Shown: piece by piece, positions 34,901 to 42,401 of the stretch
Numbering within the stretch: position 1 is the stretch's first letter
Layout: each line of letters opens with the position of its first letter
DNA from: JAFDZV01 sp966128725
Lineage (GTDB): Bacteria; Bacteroidota; Ignavibacteria; OLB7
Direction: 5' to 3'
NCBI GenBank assembly: GCA_966128725.1
Contig: CBHYLN010000022.1
Location: 1-47,977, forward strand
DNA: 47,977 nucleotides
The notes under the pieces: generated by a model
Told to the model about the DNA's origin: nothing
Databases searched by the model: none
What the model saw: only the letters and a program-made list of their open reading frames with translations
Program-made: the position numbers and the translations under genes

Positions 34901-35611
34901 GGGAGCTGGTTCGACTTGGGGCAAACATATTACTGGCACGTACGGGCAAACGGAACCGCTGATACCAGTGCCTGGTCGGAAGCCTGGACGTTCAGTACGA
35001 GTCACAGGGTTGATACAGGGGTGCCGGCTCTGGTGTCCCCCGTTAACGGGAGTTGGGACCAGTCAGCAATCAACAAGCTGATTTGGCGGTCCGTGCGTAA
35101 TGCAACTGCCTATGAAGTGCAACTGACCGATGACGGATCGTTTGCCGATCTGTTGTTTCATCAGATCACACCCGATACCCAAGTTGTCCATACGCCAATC
35201 CCCGAATTTGGCATGTACTACTGGCGCGTGCGCGCGATATTTGGCGTGGATTCCGGGGCTTGGTGCCGCGTCTGGCTGTTCAATACCGGCTTCATCGGCA
35301 GCTCCGTCGACGAACCGCGTGCCGGTAACGGTACGGCTGCAACACTTACGCAAAACCGCCCGGATCCATTCACCGGGCAAACGGACCTTTCGTTCTGGCT
35401 TCCGGCCGGCAGCAGCGTGGATCTGGCGCTGTTCGACCTGCGGGGCGTCCGGATCGCAACGCTGGTCGCCGGCAGGGAGGATGCGGGGCCGCATACGGTA
35501 ACGCTGAACGCCAACGCGCCGCCGCTGGCCGGCCTGCCGGGTGGTGTCTACGTCGCACGGCTTATTACAGCCAGCGGTGTGCGTGCGGTGTGTCTGCACC
35601 TGGTTCGATAA
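31964..35611 (+). CDS. T9SS-exported protein with beta-propeller (HzsA-like) region, a haem c motif and four FN3 domains
   Basis: The 1215-residue product starts at ATG 31964 (MNKACYTMLLLVMVMG); a start 27 bases earlier is possible. A signal peptide covers about 1-25. Residues about 30-730 look like a TolB/PD40-type propeller related to the alpha-subunit-like proteins of hydrazine synthase, with blocks such as ALFSMVVGG, DDRVIFTSDR and a closing GEVRVCASCHGTN. CASCH (693-697) is a single covalent haem c site. Four FN3-like domains follow (about 725-1105), each ending near TYYWRV and W-S-x-T-W-x-F-T. The C-terminus (TLTQNRPDPFTGQTDLSFWLP ... GGVYVARLITASG) is a T9SS sorting domain. It is probably surface-exposed and may carry electrons or use haem as a structural cofactor. 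Confidence 0.75.
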   Translation: MNKACYTMLLLVMVMGVRPTPTRAQNLPNPILFVTQVPTPNDSATVAAPFANHVADMMGAPRGGDLWIRYPDGSLKNLTQTAGYGVAGAQGNNAIAVREPSVHWNGTKALFSMVVGGATQQGDATQFYWQIYEITGLGKNETPVITRVANQPANFNNVSPIYGTDDRVIFTSDRTINGLRYLYPAFDEYKGAPTNTGLWSLNPATGDLRLLDNSPSGDFSPFVDSYGRVLLMRWDRLQRDRNADIDVLGPGQKGTFNYTDESPNGQPQFGVRTETFPEPQGSRTDLLAGTNMTGFEFNQFFPWQINEDGTGPETINHLGRHEMRQVFNRSITDDSNVVAFNFANTARANRNPINNFMQVKEDPNVAGLYYGVDAPQSGTHAGGQIVSLTAAPNLDPNQTVVTYVTDRTTSFYTFEGNNPNPNHSGFYRSPLVCANAALVASHSVETHADKNLGTRGNPVSRYAFRLKTLKKVGNTWVPDQLLTTGLSKSVSYWDPDTLVNFNGTLWELDPVEVRARPRPQARNASIPGPEHSVFTEEAVDEAAFRAYMVDSNLALAVSRDVTHRDALDHQQPFYLRITGTNKQSANVSGKLYDVSHMQFYQGDYVRGSGLFTPNGTPHAGRRILAVPMHLPAGGNVPSPGGPAGGVALAVDGSLAAFVPARRPMTWQLTGAASAPVVRERYWVTFQPGEVRVCASCHGTNDAAAAPLNPIPQNKPEALRTLLRAWKTSVLPAHVSLQSPADNAGGLTLNQIVTWLADGRSTSYRVQVATTPGFAGPAADRDSIAATQFNASGLENGTTYYWRVFGRNKYGTGAWSDTWSFTTVVAAPPLRLPANGATAQAVDVAVRWGGVKGADVYHVQIATDPNLASAIMDTAGVADTVLNLHGLAGNTRYYWRARAVGQGTPGAWSETWSFTTAAPPRIGTPILKYPTNGLANQPTNQPFQWKGVSGAVSYTLQVATSAGFAQFLFDTTGLTDTIFAGSWFDLGQTYYWHVRANGTADTSAWSEAWTFSTSHRVDTGVPALVSPVNGSWDQSAINKLIWRSVRNATAYEVQLTDDGSFADLLFHQITPDTQVVHTPIPEFGMYYWRVRAIFGVDSGAWCRVWLFNTGFIGSSVDEPRAGNGTAATLTQNRPDPFTGQTDLSFWLPAGSSVDLALFDLRGVRIATLVAGREDAGPHTVTLNANAPPLAGLPGGVYVARLITASGVRAVCLHLVR

Positions 35612-35700
35612 CCGTTCGTTGCGGGGCCTGAATACAGTGCCGGTGGAACCGTGATTGGCAACCCGACACCGTTGCCCGCATGCTTCCACAATGGTCGCAA

Positions 35701-35736
35701 CAACAACGCCCCGGCTGTAGTGCCGGGGCGTTGTTG
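35701..35736. terminator. Bidirectional terminator between convergent genes
   Basis: Perfect 15-bp stem (CAACAACGCCCCGGC at 35701-35715, complement at 35722-35736) with a 6-base loop. It lies between the haem-motif protein (plus) and the propeller protein (minus). Confidence 0.8.
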
Positions 35737-35812
35737 CCTTCAACCGGTTCCTGCGCGGTATACCGTTAGAGGCGTCGCGTACTGGTGCGCCGCCATCGTA
35801 TATAGGTTGCGG

Positions 35813-36709
35813 CTACAGGAAGTTGCTGAACTGGAACACGTAGTTGTAGCCGAGGCCATTGGTCGACATCTGCGACGAATTCTGGTCCAGACCGATATAC
35901 AGATCATCGCCGTACACTGTCAGCGCTTCACAGCCAACGTATGGTGGCGTTATGCTCTCCACGTTGGTGTATTCCGTGCCGTTCCAACTCATCGTCTGCA
36001 ATGCATCGGTTGTGTCGTCGTACAACACGTAGAGATTTCCATTCAGGAAATACAGATCGGATATCTTCATGTCGACGCCCGTGGAAAATGTGGCAACCGA
36101 TGTTGCGTCGTGCGACGTGCCGTTGCCCTTCTCCAGATTGTACACGTAGATCAGGCCGTTGTCAGCCTGGCAGGCCGCGAAGAACAGCCCGCCATAATAT
36201 GGGGGAATCGTGATCTCCACACCCTCGATCCTGACGCTTGGCAGGTAGCTGGTGGGGTAATAGCCGTTGGGAACGAATGTCATGGCCTCCATGCCATCGC
36301 CGCCGCCAACGGGCAGGTCCGTAAGGTTCCACACGCTGCCGGTGAAATCGCCGAGCGGCAAGTCATTTGTTGCAAGCCCCGGGTCGAATCGCTTGATCTG
36401 CGCCTGTGGTGTCGTCTTCTTTCCCCCTTCCACGCCTACCATCAGCTTGCTTCCCGTGGCCGTCACCGATTCAAAGTCCGTATCGTCGGCCACACCATAG
36501 TCCTGCAACGCCCATTTGGTGGGCGCGCTGGTTTTTGCGCGGGCAATCATCCCGTTGTCGCTCACCAGATAGAAGTAGTCGGTACTTCCTATGGTGACCG
36601 CGGTCATCCCGCTGGGTTCCAGCTTCGAGCCGTCGCCGCTGGTATCGGTGGATAGAATCGCGGTTCCGCAGCCATAGTTCCAGTTGTCAGGCGTCGTGCA
36701 GTTCGGCAT
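35813..36709 (-). CDS. Beta-propeller-like protein of unknown function
   Basis: The 298-residue product starts at the minus-strand ATG 36709 (MPNCTTPDNWNYGCGTAIL), with GGAG six bases upstream; the longer frame reaching 36937 is rejected as unlike protein. No signal peptide or sorting tail is visible. Short repeated strands typical of a propeller occur throughout: GSTDYFYLVSDNGMIARAK, DFESVTATGSKLMVGVEG, GLFFAACQADNGLIYVYNLE, DLYFLNGNLYVLYDDT and CEALTVYGDDLYIGLDQN. It is rich in Asn, Thr and Tyr and its base composition seems lower in GC than neighbouring genes, hinting at a transferred gene. Resemblance is to phytase/SdiA-regulated-like propellers in general, not to any one family. Confidence 0.7.
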   Translation of the reverse strand: MPNCTTPDNWNYGCGTAILSTDTSGDGSKLEPSGMTAVTIGSTDYFYLVSDNGMIARAKTSAPTKWALQDYGVADDTDFESVTATGSKLMVGVEGGKKTTPQAQIKRFDPGLATNDLPLGDFTGSVWNLTDLPVGGGDGMEAMTFVPNGYYPTSYLPSVRIEGVEITIPPYYGGLFFAACQADNGLIYVYNLEKGNGTSHDATSVATFSTGVDMKISDLYFLNGNLYVLYDDTTDALQTMSWNGTEYTNVESITPPYVGCEALTVYGDDLYIGLDQNSSQMSTNGLGYNYVFQFSNFL

Positions 36710-37085
36710 CGTGTGCTCCGTGTGTGTGATACACTGTTGAAGTTGGGACGGAAGGGGACAGGCAGATGGGTTGGGGGCCACTGTCCTGGCGGGCTGCAAC
36801 TTAATTGCGATGGGCAGTGGTGGGGGTACTCTAAAACTACTCAGCGGCTGTCGGCTCCGCATTTGATACGGGCAGTCCATTGCCCGCCCACGGAACGCTC
36901 CAGCCCGGAGCACATGGCCAATCGGCAGGGGACGCATGCGATGTCGGATTTGTGGGCACAGTAGACGTTATAACAAACGGGGCAGCCGTTGCCGGCTGCC
37001 CCGTTGATATTGGTTGGATGCGGTCAACACAGGATGCGGCGCTTGTGGCGCGACACCCGGATGGGCGCATCAACAATGCCTGTGC
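36710..37085. other. Intergenic region, 376 bases
   Basis: Holds the upstream region of the propeller gene (minus) and the terminator of the secreted-protein gene (36975-37004). No gene seen. Confidence 0.4.
36975..37004 (-). terminator. Intrinsic terminator of the secreted-protein gene 37086-37694
   Basis: AACGGGGCAGCCG (36975-36987) pairs perfectly with its complement at 36992-37004, tetraloop, and on the minus strand runs into TTGTTATAA. It lies about 80 bases after the stop. Confidence 0.7.
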
Positions 37086-37694
37086 TTACTTCGCGCGGCC
37101 CAGGGTCACGGTCAGCTCGCTGAGCGTGAACGCCACAACGCCGGGGTTCTTCACGTCCTCGAAGTCAACCTTCTCGGCCAGCGTGAACTGCTCGTTGACA
37201 TGCGGGTTGAACGAGTTCACGTTGTCGCTGGTCAGGTGCACTTCGTTGATCGACTGATAGACCACACCCTTCTTGCTGGAAATCGTTGCGTTGGCGTAGA
37301 AGTAGATGTTCTCGGTGGCCGGGAACTCGGTGCCGGCAACGTTGGACTCGATGCGCGAGTTGGTCGACGTACGCGTGGCGTCCAGCGTGGTCGTGATCGT
37401 GCCGAGAACCGGGTCCGAGCTGGTGACGTCGATCTTCTGCGGTTCCAGTTCGGCAACACATGGGTTGGTTCCGGTCTTGACAATCTTGAACTGGCCAACG
37501 CCGGTCGACGTAACCGGGTACACGTTACCCTGATCGTCCACATATACCTTTTGGCCGTTGGATACATCGCAGGTCAGCACGGTGCCGTCCGGCAGGACGA
37601 TCGACGAGCACTTCTCCTGCTGCGCGCTGGCGCTTGTGAAGATGCCAAAGGCCATGACGGCCGCAACGGTAAGAATTCGGGTCTTGAAGCTCAT
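37086..37694 (-). CDS. Secreted single-domain member of the uncharacterised family
   Basis: The 202-residue product starts at minus-strand ATG 37694 with GGGAGAG upstream. A signal peptide covers about 1-24 (RILTVAAVMAFGIFTSASAQ). The mature part has KCSSIVLPDGTVLTC, SNGQKVYVDDQGNVY, GTNPC, DPVLGTITTTLDATR, FPATENIYFYANATISS, YQSINEVHL, SFNPHVNEQF, VDFEDVKNPGVVAFTLSELTVTL. It is closest to the gene at 38843 (both open QQEKCSSIVLP-GTVL), forming the second tandem pair of this family in the window. Copy F of the shared promoter-like element lies about 320-360 bases upstream. Confidence 0.82.
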   Translation of the reverse strand: MSFKTRILTVAAVMAFGIFTSASAQQEKCSSIVLPDGTVLTCDVSNGQKVYVDDQGNVYPVTSTGVGQFKIVKTGTNPCVAELEPQKIDVTSSDPVLGTITTTLDATRTSTNSRIESNVAGTEFPATENIYFYANATISSKKGVVYQSINEVHLTSDNVNSFNPHVNEQFTLAEKVDFEDVKNPGVVAFTLSELTVTLGRAK

Positions 37695-37863
37695 GATGAC
37701 TCTCTCCCAGTATGATGGATTTGGTGCGAATGGTCAATGCCCACAACGAGGCGGGATGCTGTGTGAGGGGGATCGCGTTGAAGAGCGGTTCCTCACATGC
37801 TCGATCGCGCGCGCGACGTTGGGAATGCCAATGATTGGGAACGTGCAGTGCCGGATGCCTGGC

Positions 37864-37908
37864 ATACGATGCCGATGCATACAATGCCGATGCATGCGAT
37901 GCACATTC
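37864..37908. repeat. Short tandem repeat, 15-bp unit
   Basis: Two nearly identical 15-base units (ATACGATGCCGATGC, ATACAATGCCGATGC) and a partial third, in the 540-base gap (37695-38234) upstream of the secreted-protein gene 37086-37694, between its ATG and its promoter-like element. Confidence 0.6.
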
Positions 37909-38010
37909 CGTGTTGTTGACCGCGTTGTTGACTATGATGAACTGCGTGCCAGGGTAGTGCGGTTGTGAAGCCCGGACCATTGGCCATTGGGGGAGCCGTT
38001 AATCACCTGC

Positions 38011-38056
38011 GCAAAATAGCCTGATCCTTAGCCCCGAAACTTCTTCTCGATTGCTC
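38011..38056 (-). promoter_or_regulatory. Shared promoter-like element, copy F (upstream of 37086-37694)
   Basis: On the minus strand: GAGCAA, four bases, GAAGAAG, TTTC, and TATTTTGC beginning 21 bases after GAAGAAG. It points at the secreted-protein gene whose ATG is about 317 bases beyond; the tandem repeat at 37864 lies within the predicted leader. Confidence 0.6.
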
Positions 38057-38173
38057 CACTTGCCGCGCGCGATCAACTATGGGCCTGTTGATTTCCGGTG
38101 GACTGGTTGCGTGCAACAGCCGGGCCATTATTGTGCATGGAGCCTGGCCCGGGATGAAGGGGGCTGAAACGCG

Positions 38174-38207
38174 TACGTCCTCCTGGCGGTATCACCAGGA
38201 GGACGTA
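38174..38207 (-). terminator. Hairpin after the secreted-protein gene 38235-38843
   Basis: TACGTCCTCCTGG (38174-38186) pairs perfectly with its complement (38195-38207), 8-base loop, 28 bases after the stop on the minus strand. The following bases include GCGTTTC, a weak T-tract. Confidence 0.65.
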
Positions 38208-38234
38208 TACATAGAGCGGGAGCCGACGGTTTGA

Positions 38235-38843
38235 TCAGCGGCCGTTCAGCGTGATGTTGAGCGTGCGCAGCGTAAAGGCAACGCGGTCCGGCTGATTGAT
38301 GTCCACGAAGTCAACCGAGCCTGCCAGGTTGAAACGCTCGTTGACATGCGGGTTGAACGACGTTACCTGCGTGCTCGACAGATGGAGCTGCGTGCGCGAC
38401 CGGTAGATGATGCCAGGGCGGCTGGAGACAGTGGCCTCGGCATAGAAGTAGATGTCCTCGGTGGCCGGGAACTGCGCGCCAATCTGATTGGACTGGATCG
38501 TGGAGCTCTGCGAGCGGCGCGTGAGATCCAGCACCGTGGTAATGGTGCCCAACACCGGTTCGGTGCTCGTGATGTTGATGCTGTTGACATCCAATGCGGC
38601 CTTGCACGGGTTGGTGCCGGTGTTCACAACCGTGAACTGACCAACGCCCGTCGAGGTTGCGTTGTAAACATTGCCCGCCGGATCAACATATACCTTCGTG
38701 CCGTTGATAACGCTGCACGAAAGAACCGTCCCGTTCGGCAGAACGATCGAGCTGCACTTTTCCTGCTGTGCGCTTGCCGATGCCGTAACAAGTACTGCCA
38801 GGCCTAGTGCGACCATTGCCGACGTAAACATTCTCGAAATCAT
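38235..38843 (-). CDS. Secreted single-domain member of the uncharacterised family
   Basis: The 202-residue product starts at minus-strand ATG 38843 (MISRMFTSAMVALGLAVL) with AGGAG upstream; the frame is open to 38924 but lacks a start signal there. A signal peptide covers about 1-26, ending ASAQ. The mature part has KCSSIVLPNGTVLSC, NGTKVYVDPAGNVY, GTNPC, EPVLGTITTVLDLTRR, FPATEDIYFYAEATVSSRPGIIYRS, SFNPHVNERFNL, VDFVDINQPDRVAFTLRTLNITLN. It differs from its neighbour 37086-37694 mostly in the middle third. Three cysteines are conserved with the other single-domain copies. Confidence 0.82.
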   Translation of the reverse strand: MISRMFTSAMVALGLAVLVTASASAQQEKCSSIVLPNGTVLSCSVINGTKVYVDPAGNVYNATSTGVGQFTVVNTGTNPCKAALDVNSINITSTEPVLGTITTVLDLTRRSQSSTIQSNQIGAQFPATEDIYFYAEATVSSRPGIIYRSRTQLHLSSTQVTSFNPHVNERFNLAGSVDFVDINQPDRVAFTLRTLNITLNGR

Positions 38844-39054
38844 GGACTTCTTCTCCTGTTGATGTGTGCTATGGATGCCGGGCAATAAACATCGTGCAGT
38901 TGCTCTTGCAGCGATACGGTGCATGGTTTACCGTGCTCACGTATCGTTTCCCGAACCAGCAAATTGCACTGTGCGAAGTTGCATGCGCGCGACTGATTGC
39001 TGCGCGTACACCCCTTGACAATTGGATTTGGGTGAAGCGGCACTCGGACCACGA

Positions 39055-39099
39055 CAAAGCTACAGTCGCCGAAAGCGCCAGGCTTCTTCTATGTTGCTA
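39055..39099 (-). promoter_or_regulatory. Shared promoter-like element, copy E (upstream of 38235-38843)
   Basis: On the minus strand: TAGCAA, four bases, GAAGAAG, CCTGGC, and TAGCTTTG beginning exactly 20 bases after GAAGAAG. TAGCTTTG is a perfect match to the Bacteroidota -7 consensus TAnnTTTG. The gene start is about 212 bases beyond, inside the 418-base gap 38844-39261, which holds no other recognisable feature. Confidence 0.65.
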
Positions 39100-39261
39100 T
39101 AGTGGTTTGCAGGCCGGGCCGGTGGTGGTGGCGATACGTGATGCCGATCCGGGGTCGATACGATACCGACCCCGGAACGCCTTGGTGCGGTATTGCCGGC
39201 GATGGCTGTGGTTCATCCAATGCCGTCAATAATCATTGCCGCCGTGCGCGGATGTATCCGT

Positions 39262-39666
39262 TCAGCATGGGCAGAAATCCACAGGCGACGGCGAAATCTT
39301 CAGCAATAAACAACCATTCCTGTCGTAGTCAAGGCATGCCTGCACACAGCAGCCCGGCCCAACCGGTACATTGGTGTCGCACCCGATGGTGAGGTACACC
39401 CGCGTACCATTGCAGTCCACCAGCGAAATGGCGATGGCTTCGTTGCACTTGAAATTGATGCCGCTACCTGGGCCAACTACCTCGCAGCGATCCAGACCAA
39501 TGGTCTCGAAGCAGACTTTGAATTTGCATGGCACCGCGCCGTCAACAATTACCGTTCCATAATCGCAGTTGCAAAGTTCCTTTGCCGTGAGTGTGCTGGC
39601 GCCAATGGTTATTACCAGTGCCAGGGCGAGCATACATGCTCGGAGTAACAGGCCTTGCGTATTCAT
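39262..39666 (-). CDS. Small cysteine-rich secreted protein, unknown
   Basis: The product has 134 residues from minus-strand ATG 39666 (MNTQGLLLRACMLALALVITIGASTLTAKE), with GGAG upstream; a longer open frame to 39825 is not supported. A signal peptide covers about 1-28. The mature ~105 residues hold 13 or so cysteines, starting LCNCDYGTVIV and ending CCVQACLDYDRNGCLLL ... VDFCPC, so disulfides or metal binding are likely. It sits with the minus-strand secreted genes but lacks their domain and no copy of their promoter-like element was found upstream. No family recognised. Confidence 0.7.
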   Translation of the reverse strand: MNTQGLLLRACMLALALVITIGASTLTAKELCNCDYGTVIVDGAVPCKFKVCFETIGLDRCEVVGPGSGINFKCNEAIAISLVDCNGTRVYLTIGCDTNVPVGPGCCVQACLDYDRNGCLLLKISPSPVDFCPC

Positions 39667-40127
39667 GTCGATTATCTCCGTGGTACAAACAGATGAAGGA
39701 TGTGCCCTCACAGCAAACACGATGCAGGCTCGGCACGGTATTTCCGGGCACTGCCGTTGCATGTGTTCACCGCGCGACGTTATTCGGTGCGGCCATGCCG
39801 ATTGGCGCAGTGTTCGAATGCGCAATCAATCGTTCCATGGCCGCCTGTAGCGGGATTCATGTCAGGGCGATTGGGGAGGTAGAGGTGGGGGGCCGCTGGT
39901 GAATAAGAGTCCCGACGGATGGGTTTATGGACATCCGATGCGGATATTTTGTGGCTGTGGCTTGCGTGGCCCGATGCAATGTAATCTTCGTCCTATCGAT
40001 TACCAGACCCGTGAACAGCGTCATCCGGGCGCTGACCCGCACGTCCGCTTACCGCGGCGTTACAACGAACGTCGCCGTAAGCGGACGGATTGGCCGATGC
40101 GGCTGATGGTGCCGGCGCACAGCATTG
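39667..40127. other. Intergenic region, 461 bases
   Basis: Holds a long inverted repeat (GTCCGCTTAC at 40043-40052, complement at 40077-40086, with partial inner pairing) positioned as a 3' hairpin for the minus-strand gene 40128-41819. Otherwise nothing recognised. Confidence 0.45.
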
Positions 40128-41819
40128 CTAATGAGCCGCATGTTTTATGAACATGGCATGCCGTGCGCCCGCGGTTACCAGATAAACGCCGTCGGGCAAG
40201 GCCTGGATATCGATGGTCGTGGCATCGTCGGCCGTGATCCCGCTGGCGTCGATCCCTTCGGGGTTGGCTTCTCCGGCGTCGATCACGGTTCGGCCATCAA
40301 TCGCGATAACGCGCAGCCGTGCACTGCCTGGCACGCCGCGAACGTGGATGATCTCGTCGGCTGGGTTGGGGGCAATCCCCAGCGAACTGCCGGCGCGTTC
40401 GGTTGTCACGCCGGATTGCGGGGGGCGAATCGCCGCGATGAACGCGTCCAGCCCGCCGTTGCTTTGCAGGGTTGTGGTGCCGATCGTGGCGGTGTCGCCA
40501 AATGTGCCGGTGATGATTGCCGTGCCATCCTGCCGCAGGGCAATCCCGCTGCCAACCACATTGGAGGTGCCGGTGATGCCCGCTGCAAATGTGCAGATCC
40601 CCTGCTGGTTCAGGCGGATCACCATCGCGCTGTTCCGATCGCCCGGCGCGGCCAGCGACCATTGGTTCCATTCGATCGTGCCGGTATGCGAGCCCACGAT
40701 CAGCACCGAGCCGGCCGGGCCTGCCGCGATACGCGCGATGCTGCCGGCCATCTGGTTGCCCGCCGCATGCGCGGCCCAGATGTACTGCCCGTTGCTGCCG
40801 TATCGTGCCACGAACGGCGCGTAGCGGTAGGCGTTGTTGTAGCTGAACGATGTGTCGGCGAACTGCATCGTTGAACGGAACTGGCCCGCAACCACGGCCC
40901 CACCGTCACCCACGGCCGCAACGGCCTCGCCAAAGCCGTAGTAGCCGCCATCACCAACCTTGTGCGCCCACAGGACTTGGCCGGCGCCGGATACCTTTGC
41001 CAGATACGCCTTCTGTTCGGCGTCCACTGCATCCAGAACGAACGAGCCCAGCCCCAGTTTGTTGAAGAATCGTCCGCTGAGATAGGCATTGCCCTCGGGG
41101 TCGGCGGCGATATCCAGCCCAAGGTGCAGGCCGCTTTCGCCCGACCCTGATAACGCCCACAGCGCATGCCCATCGGCATCGAACTTCGCCACGAACATCT
41201 CGAAGGTGAGCGCGGCATGAAGTTGCAGCGAATCGAACTGGGCATCGGTGTTGTAGTGCCCGGTGACCAGGCAGTTGCCGGCGGAATCCAGCGCAATGCC
41301 GGTGATGCCGTCCTGCCCGTAGCTGCCGTTGCCAATTCCGCCGGGTGTCCGAACCCACAGCACGTTGGCCAGGGAATCGAGCTTGATGAGGTACATGTCG
41401 GACGAGCCTCGGCTTTCGCGCGATATCCCGGCAACCGATATCTCGGTAAGGAATCGTCCGCCCACAACGATGTTGCCGCCCGCGTCAACCGCGACATCGC
41501 CGGCGAAGATATCGGCGGTTGGGCCGTTTGCCGAGGCTATCAGCCGCGCCCACCGCACCGCGCCAGTCGGCGAGTACTTGGCCGCGAACAGATTCCAGCG
41601 CCCGGTGCCCGTAACGGTGATGGTATCGAACCGCGCGGTTCCGCTGAAGACGCCCACAACGTAGCTGTTGCCGGCCCGGTCAACGGTGATGCGATCGCCG
41701 TAATCGTTGCCGCCGCCGCCGGCGTGCCCGGCGATCACCCACTCCTGCCCCGTTGCCGGGCGCGGCATCAACATGAACAACAGGATTGCGGCAACGAGAT
41801 GGTATTGGTACGGGCGCAT
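40128..41819 (-). CDS. T9SS-exported beta-propeller (SBBP-type repeat) protein
   Basis: The product has 563 residues from minus-strand ATG 41819 (MRPYQYHLVAAILLFMLMPRPATGQ), a clear signal peptide; the frame continues upstream without protein-like composition. The body consists of repeated units with the pattern D-x-x-GN-x-Y-V-x-G-x-F...G-x-x-x-F ... F-A-K-Y-x-x-x-G-x-V-x-W-A (for example VDRAGNSYVVGVFSGTARFD, VDAGGNIVVGGRFL and ADPEGNAYLSGRFFN), typical of SBBP beta-propeller proteins. The C-terminal ~85 residues (LGIAPNPADEIIHVRG ... IDIQALPDGVYLVTAGARHAMFIK) form a type A T9SS sorting domain. Probably a surface or secreted binding protein. Divergent from the large repeat protein at 42402. 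Confidence 0.85.
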   Translation of the reverse strand: MRPYQYHLVAAILLFMLMPRPATGQEWVIAGHAGGGGNDYGDRITVDRAGNSYVVGVFSGTARFDTITVTGTGRWNLFAAKYSPTGAVRWARLIASANGPTADIFAGDVAVDAGGNIVVGGRFLTEISVAGISRESRGSSDMYLIKLDSLANVLWVRTPGGIGNGSYGQDGITGIALDSAGNCLVTGHYNTDAQFDSLQLHAALTFEMFVAKFDADGHALWALSGSGESGLHLGLDIAADPEGNAYLSGRFFNKLGLGSFVLDAVDAEQKAYLAKVSGAGQVLWAHKVGDGGYYGFGEAVAAVGDGGAVVAGQFRSTMQFADTSFSYNNAYRYAPFVARYGSNGQYIWAAHAAGNQMAGSIARIAAGPAGSVLIVGSHTGTIEWNQWSLAAPGDRNSAMVIRLNQQGICTFAAGITGTSNVVGSGIALRQDGTAIITGTFGDTATIGTTTLQSNGGLDAFIAAIRPPQSGVTTERAGSSLGIAPNPADEIIHVRGVPGSARLRVIAIDGRTVIDAGEANPEGIDASGITADDATTIDIQALPDGVYLVTAGARHAMFIKHAAH

Positions 41820-42401
41820 CGGTAGGTACTGTTTGTGGACGGTTCGGATTGTGCCCGGCGGCTGCGCGCGTTGGATATATCCCAACCCCTGTGGCCTGTG
41901 CCGCATCTGCCGGTATTCTCGGGCCAGCGGCCGGCGCCGGGCGTTGATCGTGTGTGCTGACGCCGGCCAGTGTCGCGGCCGGCGCATGCTCCACGCCAAT
42001 GAAGACGCGAGCGCGGGGCGGAACCTGACCGCGGGTAACCGACGGTTTGTTTGCAGCCCGCCAACAGGCGTGGTACGCGGTGCCGGGGCCGTGCACGCCG
42101 TTGCAGCCTGAGATATCAAAAACCTTGAAAAGCATCGTGGATTGGGTATTTTACCCCCTGCCACTGTCCGTATCAACGGAGCAACACCATAGCCCGTTGA
42201 TACGCCTCCCAAATTGCTCGATGGCAAGCCCGACACCGTGTGGCGGGTGGCGAGCCAGCGGGCGTTCATCCCCGACTCATCCCTGCACGTCAGTCGATTC
42301 GTTGTCGGTCATCCCCATTCCCATGTGTCGGTGGTTTCCCTTCGTCCAGGAAGGTGGCCGCGGTCCATCTGTATCCGCATTAACCAATTCTGGAGCGAAG
42401 T
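41820..42401. promoter_or_regulatory. Divergent intergenic region, 582 bases, with a possible sigma70-like promoter
   Basis: Separates the minus-strand SBBP gene from the plus-strand repeat protein. TTGAAA (42125-42130), a 16-base spacer and TATTTT (42147-42152) could be a plus-strand promoter 250 bases before the repeat-protein ATG. No gene is recognised in the region. Confidence 0.3.

Noticed and set aside
38844..38870. GAGAAGAAGT just upstream of the 38843 start as a seventh promoter element
   Set aside because: It lacks RGCAA at the right spacing and the downstream TA box, and overlaps the ribosome-binding site; similarity is by chance.
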